Assembly (NCBI GenBank): GCA_938002705.1
Contig: CALLAG010000064.1
Location: 1-19,331, forward strand
Direction of reading: 5' to 3'
Origin: an uncultured Saprospiraceae bacterium
Lineage (GTDB): Bacteria; Bacteroidota; Bacteroidia; Chitinophagales; Saprospiraceae
DNA length: 19,331 nt
Under the pieces are notes generated by a model. It made no database searches, was not told where the DNA came from, and worked only from the letters and a program-made list of their open reading frames with translations. Positions 13,788 to 19,331 of this stretch are shown here, one piece after another. The position numbers and the translations under genes were made by a program. Position 1 is the first letter of the stretch. Each line of letters begins with the position of its first letter.

Positions 13788-14897
13788 ATGATTGAAACTC
13801 AACTTCAAGACGCTGTGCTCCTTCTGGAAGACGGCACACTCTACAGAGGCAAGGCTGCAGGCAAAAAAGGAATTGGAACTGGTGAGATTTGTTTTAATAC
13901 AGGAATGACTGGCTACCAAGAAATATTTACAGATCCTTCTTACTTTGGTCAAATTCTTATAACTACTAATGCACACATAGGCAACTACGGAGTTGCTACA
14001 GCTGATGAGGAGTCAGGTAAAGTTCAGATTGCAGGTCTTGTATGCAAGAATTTTACTAATGACTACTCTCGGCCCATGGCAGATATTGATATTCAAGCTT
14101 ATTTTGAAAAGAATAATATCGCATGTATCTATCAGGTAGACACTAGGGCCTTAGTAAAACATATTAGAGACAAAGGGGCGATGAATTGCATTATATCCAC
14201 TGACGAACTTGATGTAGAAAAGTTGAAGGAACAATGTAAGAATATTCCTTCTATGGCCGGGCTTGAGTTAGCGTCTAAGGTTAGTACTAAGGAAGTATAT
14301 ACTATGGGCGATGAAAAGTCAGATATAAAAATTGCAGTTTTAGATTTTGGAACCAAGCGCAATATTCTGAATTGCTTCGTAGAGCGAGGAGCCTACCTAA
14401 AAGTATTTCCTGCCAAGACTGATGCAGCGGAGATATTAAAGTTTGGAGCTAATGGTTTTTTCCTATCTAATGGACCTGGCGATCCTGCCTCTATGGATTA
14501 TGCGATAGATACAATAAAGGCTTTGCTTAAGTTAGATAAGCCTATGTTTGGCATATGCTTAGGACATCAGTTATTAGCATTAGCTAATGATATACCTACT
14601 TACAAGATGCATAATGGACATAGAGGAATCAATCATCCAGTTAAGAATCTTGTGACAGGATATTGTGAGATAACGAGCCAAAACCATGGCTTTGGTGTAA
14701 GTCCAGAAGCGATCGAAAAAAGTGAACTGGTGGAAATTACACATATGAATCTGAATGATAATACAATAGAGGGTATAAAAGTTAAAGGCAAACCTGCTTT
14801 CTCTGTGCAATATCACCCAGAGTCATCACCAGGTCCGCATGATTCAAGGTATTTATTTGATCAATTTATAGAGACAGTAAAAAAATATAAAAATTAA
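13788..14897 (+). CDS. carA: Carbamoyl-phosphate synthase small (glutaminase) subunit
   Basis: This 369-residue protein hydrolyses glutamine and channels ammonia to CarB, the first step shared by pyrimidine and arginine synthesis. The N-terminal CPSase domain shows LLEDGTLYRG and GEICFNTGMTGYQEIFTDPS (32-51). The class I glutamine amidotransferase domain has the catalytic triad C257 (MFGICLGHQL), H343 and E345 (VQYHPESSPGP). FLSNGPGDP (225-233) forms the oxyanion region. The length is normal (E. coli 382). Its usual partner carB is not next to it. eno begins one base after its stop, so the two are almost certainly co-transcribed. carA following rplQ is a familiar arrangement in Bacteroidota. 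Confidence 0.98.
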   Translation: MIETQLQDAVLLLEDGTLYRGKAAGKKGIGTGEICFNTGMTGYQEIFTDPSYFGQILITTNAHIGNYGVATADEESGKVQIAGLVCKNFTNDYSRPMADIDIQAYFEKNNIACIYQVDTRALVKHIRDKGAMNCIISTDELDVEKLKEQCKNIPSMAGLELASKVSTKEVYTMGDEKSDIKIAVLDFGTKRNILNCFVERGAYLKVFPAKTDAAEILKFGANGFFLSNGPGDPASMDYAIDTIKALLKLDKPMFGICLGHQLLALANDIPTYKMHNGHRGINHPVKNLVTGYCEITSQNHGFGVSPEAIEKSELVEITHMNLNDNTIEGIKVKGKPAFSVQYHPESSPGPHDSRYLFDQFIETVKKYKN

Positions 14898-14898
14898 G

Positions 14899-16188
14899 AT
14901 GAGTATTATAGTAGATGTTATAGCAAGACAGATTTTGGACTCCCGTGGTAATCCGACGGTAGAAGTAGAAGTCGTTACATCAGGCGGATATATGGGAAGA
15001 GCAGCAGTTCCTTCAGGTGCATCTACCGGTAAATATGAGGCAGTGGAATTACGTGATGGGGATAAGAGTGTCTATATGGGCAAGGGCGTATCTAAAGCAG
15101 TCAATAATGTCAACGAGGCATTGCAAGATGGACTTTTAGGTTTGGACATTTTTGACCAAAGACTTATTGATGATACCATGATTACCTTAGATGGCACTGA
15201 GAATAAGTCAAATCTCGGAGCTAATGCAATACTGGGTGTCTCTCTTGCTGTTGCTAAGGCGGCGGCAGATGAAGCTGGACAATCTCTCTACAGATATATA
15301 GGTGGGGTGAATGCATATACTCTTCCCGTACCCATGATGAATATATTGAATGGTGGTTCTCATGCTGATAATAGCATAGATTTTCAAGAATTTATGATTG
15401 TACCAGTCGGGGCAGATAGGTTTTCGGAAGGGTTACGTATGGGAGTAGAAGTCTTTCATAATCTAAAAAAAGTACTTCAATCCAAAGGCTTATCAACAAA
15501 TGTAGGTGATGAAGGAGGCTTTGCACCTAACATTGGTTCTAATAAAGAGGCTGTAGAAATTGTTTTGCAGTCTATCGAAGCTGCAGGTTATAAGCCTGGC
15601 GAAGATATTATGATTGCTATGGATGCAGCAGCTTCTGAGTTTTATAATTCAGAAGAGAAAGTATACCATTTCCACAAGTCTACAGGAGAGAAATTAACTT
15701 CAGAGCAGATGGTTGCTTATTGGAAAGATTGGACTGAGCAATATCCTATATTCTCTATCGAGGACGGATTAGATGAGGATGACTGGGCAGCATGGTCGAG
15801 CCTAACTGCAGCAGCAGGACATAATACACAACTAGTAGGTGATGATCTATTTGTAACAAATACAAAGAGGCTAAAAAGAGGAATAGAGGAGAAGTCTGCT
15901 AATTCTATTTTAGTAAAGGTGAATCAAATAGGTTCCTTAAGTGAGACAATTGATGCTGTGACATTAGCACATAACAGTGGATTCACTTCTGTAATGAGTC
16001 ATAGATCAGGAGAAACGGAAGATACGACGATAGCCGATCTTGCTGTAGCTTTGAATACTGGACAGATAAAGACAGGTTCTGCTTCTAGAAGTGACAGAAT
16101 AGCAAAGTATAACCAATTACTTAGAATAGAAGAAGAATTAGGCTCTATGGCTTTCTATCCTGGCAAATCAATATTGAAAAAGGCCTGA
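14899..16188 (+). CDS. eno: Enolase
   Basis: This 429-residue enzyme interconverts 2-phosphoglycerate and phosphoenolpyruvate in glycolysis and gluconeogenesis. All key residues are present. D242, E288 and D315 are the magnesium ligands (AMDAAASEF, SIEDGL, GDDLF). E205 (VGDEGGFAPN) and K340 (LVKVNQIG) are the catalytic pair. E164 and H368 (MSHRSGETED) complete the pocket. Other signatures are AVPSGASTGKYEA-type residues at 36-49 and IKTGSASRSDR near the C-terminus. It starts one base after carA, whose promoter probably drives it, and no Shine-Dalgarno sequence is seen. No T-rich terminator follows, only a hairpin about 50 bases downstream. Confidence 0.99.
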   Translation: MSIIVDVIARQILDSRGNPTVEVEVVTSGGYMGRAAVPSGASTGKYEAVELRDGDKSVYMGKGVSKAVNNVNEALQDGLLGLDIFDQRLIDDTMITLDGTENKSNLGANAILGVSLAVAKAAADEAGQSLYRYIGGVNAYTLPVPMMNILNGGSHADNSIDFQEFMIVPVGADRFSEGLRMGVEVFHNLKKVLQSKGLSTNVGDEGGFAPNIGSNKEAVEIVLQSIEAAGYKPGEDIMIAMDAAASEFYNSEEKVYHFHKSTGEKLTSEQMVAYWKDWTEQYPIFSIEDGLDEDDWAAWSSLTAAAGHNTQLVGDDLFVTNTKRLKRGIEEKSANSILVKVNQIGSLSETIDAVTLAHNSGFTSVMSHRSGETEDTTIADLAVALNTGQIKTGSASRSDRIAKYNQLLRIEEELGSMAFYPGKSILKKA

Positions 16189-16329
16189 TACCACTAAGTT
16201 GTAGCCATTTATATCTAAGCTTTTTAATATATTTGTGGCATGATGAGGACAGTAACGAAGCCTCATCATTATCCAACACTTTACACGATATAGAATCTTA
16301 TTAGTATTGTATTCACAAAAATGTAAATT
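16189..16329 (+). promoter_or_regulatory. eno-divIC spacer: promoter-like element plus a perfect hairpin
   Basis: This 141-base gap contains TATATTTG (16228-16235), an exact fit to TAnnTTTG. Five bases later comes a perfect 9-bp inverted repeat, ATGATGAGG (16240-16248) and CCTCATCAT (16261-16269), with a 12-base loop. If the element is a promoter, transcription would begin at about 16241, placing the hairpin at the very 5' end of the divIC message. Alternatively the hairpin marks the eno 3' end, although no T tract follows it. A further 60 bases of AT-rich leader precede the divIC ATG. Confidence 0.45.
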
Positions 16330-16641
16330 ATGATGGATAACATTCTTAACATCCTAAGGGTTAAAGGCTTTAACTGGCTTAACAAGTACACAGTAGTAAT
16401 AGTATTATTTGTAGTGTGGTTAAGCTTTTTTGATAAGTTTAGTTTGGTTACACAGCATCGTCTTGGCAATACGCTTTCAGAGTTAGAAGACAAGAAAGCA
16501 GACTATGAGGATAAATTAGAAATAGCTATCCAGGAGAAGAAAGTACTGAAAGCTAACATGGAAAAATACGCCAGAGAGAAGTATTTAATGCATAAAGATA
16601 ACGAACAGGTCATTATCATAAAATCGGCCGACAAAAAATAA
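16330..16641 (+). CDS. Septum formation initiator, DivIC/FtsB family
   Basis: This 103-residue bitopic membrane protein has a short cytoplasmic N-terminus, one transmembrane segment (about 20-34, YTVVIVLFVVWLSFF), then a periplasmic coiled coil (about 44-82, rich in E, K and L). It ends in the conserved C-terminal block AREKYLMHKDNEQVIIIK (81-98), the DivIC/FtsB pattern of 'AREKY-hydrophobic-M...DNE'. These proteins form the FtsB-FtsL-FtsQ divisome subcomplex that activates septal peptidoglycan synthesis. I give no gene symbol because DivIC and FtsB cannot be told apart here. Two adjacent ATGs (16330, 16333) could serve. sucD follows 6 bases later, so the two are likely co-transcribed. Confidence 0.88.
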   Translation: MMDNILNILRVKGFNWLNKYTVVIVLFVVWLSFFDKFSLVTQHRLGNTLSELEDKKADYEDKLEIAIQEKKVLKANMEKYAREKYLMHKDNEQVIIIKSADKK

Positions 16642-16647
16642 ATTACA

Positions 16648-17559
16648 ATGAGTGTATTAGTAACTAAGAATTCAAAAATCATAGTTCAAGGAATAACTGG
16701 AACCGAAGGAAGTTTTCATACCTCTCAGATGATAGAGTATGGAACTCCAGTCGTAGGTGGTGTAACACCAGGTAAAGGTGGTAAAGATCACTTAGGAGTG
16801 CCAGTATTCAATACTGTATCAGAGGCAGTTGATAAAGTTGCTGCAGATACATCTATCATATTCGTACCACCGCCGTTTGCTGGAGATGCGATCATGGAAG
16901 CTGCAGCAGCAGGTATTAAGGTTATCATATGTATAACTGAGGGTATTCCTGTCCAAGATATGGTTAAGGTTAAGGCTTATATAGATGATATAGATTGTAG
17001 ACTTATAGGACCTAATTGTCCTGGCGTTATGACTCCGGGAGAAGCGAAGGTAGGTATCATGCCAGGCTTTATACACAATCCAGGAAAGATCGGTATCGTA
17101 TCGAGATCAGGTACTTTGACTTACGAAGCTGTAGATCAAGTTACTAAAGCAGGAATGGGACAGTCAACTTGTATAGGAATAGGAGGAGATCCTATCCCAG
17201 GCACGACTACTAAAGATGCAGTAGAACTACTTATGAATGATCCCGATACTGAAGGTATCGTAATGATAGGGGAGATAGGTGGCAATATGGAGGCCAATGC
17301 TGCTAAGTGGATCAAAGAACATGGTACTAAGCCAGTTGTAGGATTCATAGCGGGGCAGACAGCTCCAGAAGGAAGAACGATGGGGCATGCTGGTGCTATC
17401 GTTGGAGGAGCAGAAGATACTGCAGAAGCTAAAATGAAGATCATGGCTGAATGTGGTATATCAGTAGTCAATTCTCCTGCAGATATCGGAGCAACAATGG
17501 CTAAGTTATTAGGTAAAGAATTACCGAAATCTGCAGCTGATATTAAAAAAAATGCTTGA
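16648..17559 (+). CDS. sucD: Succinyl-CoA synthetase (ADP-forming) alpha subunit
   Basis: This 303-residue protein is slightly longer than the usual 288-295, the extra length being a C-terminal tail (LPKSAADIKKNA). It catalyses substrate-level phosphorylation in the TCA cycle, succinyl-CoA to succinate, with SucC. The CoA-binding Rossmann domain begins IIVQGITGTEGSFHTSQM (11-28). The phosphorylated active-site histidine is H247 in GRTMGHAGAIVGG. LIGPNCPGVMTPGEAKVGIMP and GIVSRSGTLTYEA are also diagnostic. sucC is not adjacent, which is seen in several Bacteroidota. A small frame overlaps its last 8 bases, and a terminator lies 130 bases downstream. Confidence 0.98.
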   Translation: MSVLVTKNSKIIVQGITGTEGSFHTSQMIEYGTPVVGGVTPGKGGKDHLGVPVFNTVSEAVDKVAADTSIIFVPPPFAGDAIMEAAAAGIKVIICITEGIPVQDMVKVKAYIDDIDCRLIGPNCPGVMTPGEAKVGIMPGFIHNPGKIGIVSRSGTLTYEAVDQVTKAGMGQSTCIGIGGDPIPGTTTKDAVELLMNDPDTEGIVMIGEIGGNMEANAAKWIKEHGTKPVVGFIAGQTAPEGRTMGHAGAIVGGAEDTAEAKMKIMAECGISVVNSPADIGATMAKLLGKELPKSAADIKKNA

Positions 17560-17665
17560 ACCTGAGTTAGTTGCTTATGCTAACTCATTAGGGATAGATG
17601 CCCATGTCGATGACCTGAAGCAAGATACATTGAAGAAAGTACTCAGCCGTTTTGGCATGAGTTAG
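17552..17665 (+). CDS. Possible 37-residue small protein overlapping the sucD end
   Basis: I read this frame by hand. The ATG at 17552 lies inside the last codons of sucD (AATGCTTGA) and overlaps it by 8 bases. The frame runs 37 residues to TAG at 17663-17665. The peptide begins MLEPELVAYANSLGIDAHV and ends LSRFGMS. It is mildly amphipathic and mostly charged or aliphatic, with no signal peptide and no family I recognise. In favour of it being real, the overlapping start suggests translational coupling, and the frame fills the space before the sucD terminator, 24 bases upstream of it. Against it, short frames of this size arise by chance and no ribosome-binding sequence is distinguishable. 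Its function is unknown. Confidence 0.35.
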   Translation: MLEPELVAYANSLGIDAHVDDLKQDTLKKVLSRFGMS

Positions 17666-17688
17666 TAAGATAAAGGAAACCAACATTT

Positions 17689-17722
17689 AAAGCTTCGAGA
17701 CGATTGTTTCGAGGCTTTTTTT
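17689..17722 (+). terminator. Intrinsic terminator after sucD
   Basis: AAAGCTTCGA-type arm (core AGCTTCGA, 17691-17698) pairs with TCGAGGCT (17709-17716), 8 bp with one G-T wobble, extendable by two A-T pairs. The loop is 10 bases, and the 3' arm runs into a T tract (17716-17722). It closes the carA/divIC-sucD group. Confidence 0.88.
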
Positions 17723-17955
17723 ATGCTCTTTACATTCATTTATTTGGTAACTAAGCTAAAAGAAGTGACTATAATACGCTAATTGTTAAACTTTAACATT
17801 ATACAAATATGCAATGTATTAAATGCTGATTTTCAATATAATATACATATAGAATTTTTGTTCTAAATATATATATTACATATATTTTTAATATTTAAAT
17901 AGCTGATTATAAAGTAGTACGGTCTTTGTTGTGTTTTATATATAGAATATAAGTC
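17723..17955. other. AT-rich intergenic region before the surface protein
   Basis: This 233-base stretch has no plausible gene on either strand. It is very rich in A and T, with runs of alternating AT around 17864-17906. It contains one notable element, the 15-base palindrome TGTTAAACTTTAACA at 17784-17798. A short inverted repeat TAGAA/TTCTA lies near 17850-17865. No exact TAnnTTTG element is found upstream of the gene that follows. CTTTG near 17925 is the closest and lacks the TA part. The promoter of the downstream gene must lie here, but I cannot place it. Confidence 0.6.
17784..17798. promoter_or_regulatory. 15-bp palindrome, possible operator
   Basis: TGTTAAA and TTTAACA are perfect 7-base arms around a central C. 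They lie 158 bases before the following gene and 62 bases after the terminator. The form and size suit a dimeric DNA-binding regulator. In sequence this AT-rich, such a palindrome may also be chance, and I know of no regulator to assign to it. Confidence 0.3.
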
Positions 17956-19331
17956 ATGATGAGGGTATTTTGTCATATTTTAGGATTTGTTGTAGTCATC
18001 TTCTTTATCACAACAAGAAGTCTGACAGCCCAATTATTGCTTAACGAACTCTCAGCTGACTCAGGCAATAACGATTCAGAGAATGATGCTATTGTAGAAA
18101 TAATAAATACTGGCGGTACAAGTATAGACGCTGGTTGTACTGTTATATCTAACTCTGAATGGGTCGTTGTTATTCCTTCTGGTACAATGATAGCTGCTGG
18201 TGAGGTTTTCATTATAGGATGTAGTCAGGGACAGAATACAGGATCTAATCCTAACCCAAGTCCAGGATCAGGATTGGCATGTGCAGATTGTGATTTTCCT
18301 AACCTTCCTTTAGATTTTGATGTATGTGATCCAGCTAATGCGGCCTATATTGATTATTCTAATACAGGCTTTACACTTGATAATGCAAGGTCTGATGATG
18401 GGGACCAGGTAGTATTATTTGATCCTATGGGTAATATCCTTGATGCAGTTGCATGGGGTTGTGGTTCAGCACTTTTAGCTTCAGATAATACAACATTAGT
18501 AGACCCTGCTTGTACAACTACAACTGGTAGAGGTGGCGGAGATCTTGCATATACTCTCGGAACTCCTACATGGAATGGCCAGGGTAACATAGGGAGTCTT
18601 CCTGCAGCACTTCTGTCTGGAGCAGAATGCTTCTCCTCAGGTGTACAATATATCATGCCGTCGATATCTTCAGGTATATATACAATACTTAATCCAGTAC
18701 AAAATTCTTGTAATTCTTCTATGGTAAGGGTCGTAGGAGATACAGGAGTAGGTAATCTTGGAACATGGATTCAGACAGAACATCCAACTCCGGGTGAGGC
18801 CAATGATTTTGTACCATACCAATTCTATATAGATGGAGTGGCTGTAGAAAATGGAATTATCAATAACGTAATCTGTACCACTCCAGTTGCGACAACCATA
18901 AGCGCAGAAATATATAACTATCAACATGTAGAAGATGTAGCGCTTAATACCACAGGGTCCAGGACAACCTTAGGATCTTATTTTTCTATAAATGGTGCTC
19001 CGCCAGTATTCTGGAACGGCGGTATATCAGGTGCTGGAACAGGAACGACAACTCTGACACATACATTCACACCGGCAGATGGCGATGAGCTTGTATTGAC
19101 TTGGGATGACTGGACACAATCATCGCTTAATCCTAATTGCTGTGGTACTGGCGTAATAACTACATCTAATACAGGAAATGATAATATATCACAGAATGGG
19201 GCTGACGAATGCTATGAATCTATTACTCTAAGATATAGAGTAGAAACCCCTATCGCAGGTAGTCCTATAATTACATGTGACGATGCAGTGACAGGTATGT
19301 TTAGTATCTCTGGAGTGACAGCTGGGACATC
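17956..19331 (+). CDS. Secreted lamin-tail-domain protein, 5' part (runs off the window)
   Basis: This open frame starts at ATG 17956 (a second ATG at 17959 is equally possible) and continues 458 codons to the window edge without a stop. Residues 1-26 form a signal peptide (VFCHILGFVVVIFF core, likely cleavage after SLTAQ). Residues 27 to about 283 read as a lamin-tail domain. LLLNELSADSG opens it, AIVEIINTGG and IAAGEVFIIG follow, DDGDQVVLFDPMGNILDAVAWG is the typical strand pair, and TEHPTPGEAND is the usual 'PTPG-x-x-N' ending. A Gly/Thr/Asn-rich beta region follows, with many cysteines (for example C395-C396), as in extracellular proteins. Such proteins in Bacteroidota are often long and exported by the type IX system through a C-terminal signal, which would lie beyond this window. 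Its function is unknown. Confidence 0.85.
   Translation, partial: MMRVFCHILGFVVVIFFITTRSLTAQLLLNELSADSGNNDSENDAIVEIINTGGTSIDAGCTVISNSEWVVVIPSGTMIAAGEVFIIGCSQGQNTGSNPNPSPGSGLACADCDFPNLPLDFDVCDPANAAYIDYSNTGFTLDNARSDDGDQVVLFDPMGNILDAVAWGCGSALLASDNTTLVDPACTTTTGRGGGDLAYTLGTPTWNGQGNIGSLPAALLSGAECFSSGVQYIMPSISSGIYTILNPVQNSCNSSMVRVVGDTGVGNLGTWIQTEHPTPGEANDFVPYQFYIDGVAVENGIINNVICTTPVATTISAEIYNYQHVEDVALNTTGSRTTLGSYFSINGAPPVFWNGGISGAGTGTTTLTHTFTPADGDELVLTWDDWTQSSLNPNCCGTGVITTSNTGNDNISQNGADECYESITLRYRVETPIAGSPIITCDDAVTGMFSISGVTAGT

Noticed and set aside
17723..17955. Riboswitch or small RNA in the AT-rich gap
   Set aside because: No G/C-containing conserved core or stable multi-stem structure is visible; the short pairings are A-T only and expected in such sequence.
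1..19331. Search for mobile elements, phage genes, toxin-antitoxin, defence or CRISPR systems, tRNA and rRNA genes
   Set aside because: Nothing matching was seen; apart from the small ORF after sucD and the final surface protein, all genes are conserved housekeeping genes on one strand.

Overview
The window is a stretch of chromosome from a low-GC member of the Bacteroidota, possibly a Saprospiria- or Cytophagia-like lineage; I am confident of the phylum and unsure of the class. The phylum call rests on several independent signs. Start codons almost never follow a Shine-Dalgarno sequence and sit instead in A/T-rich leaders. Intergenic copies of the Bacteroidota -7 promoter element TAnnTTTG are present. 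L36, S14 and S4 are all zinc-free forms. carA and eno lie directly after rplQ. A secreted lamin-tail-domain protein lies at the right end.

Positions 1-13648 hold an uninterrupted ribosomal supercluster (S10, spc and alpha operons joined), all on the plus strand: rplD (3' end only), rplW, rplB, rpsS, rplV, rpsC, rplP, rpmC, rpsQ, rplN, rplX, rplE, rpsN, rpsH, rplF, rplR, rpsE, rpmD, rplO, secY, map, infA, rpmJ, rpsM, rpsK, rpsD, rpoA, rplQ. Most gaps are 1-35 bases. The wider gaps, before rplP, rpsD, rpoA and rplQ, are where internal promoters or processing sites would fit. The cluster encodes ribosomal proteins of both subunits, the SecY translocon pore, methionine aminopeptidase, IF-1 and the RNA polymerase alpha subunit, so protein synthesis, export, N-terminal processing and transcription are co-expressed. 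It ends in a clear intrinsic terminator at 13671-13700.

Positions 13757-17722 hold a second group: a -7-like promoter, carA, eno one base later, a gap with a promoter-like element and a perfect 9-bp hairpin, a DivIC/FtsB-type septum protein, sucD, a possible 37-residue ORF overlapping the sucD end, and an intrinsic terminator. It mixes pyrimidine/arginine precursor synthesis, glycolysis, cell division and the TCA cycle. carB and sucC are not adjacent.

Positions 17723-17955 are a very AT-rich gap holding a 15-bp palindrome. From 17956 to the window edge runs the 5' part of a large secreted protein with a signal peptide and a lamin-tail domain.

I found no CRISPR array, transposon, prophage, defence cassette or RNA gene, and nothing I would call a new system. 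The points most worth following up are the RGG-repeat tail on S3, the bipartite tail on L17, the candidate internal promoters, the eno-divIC spacer, the small ORF after sucD and the truncated surface protein.
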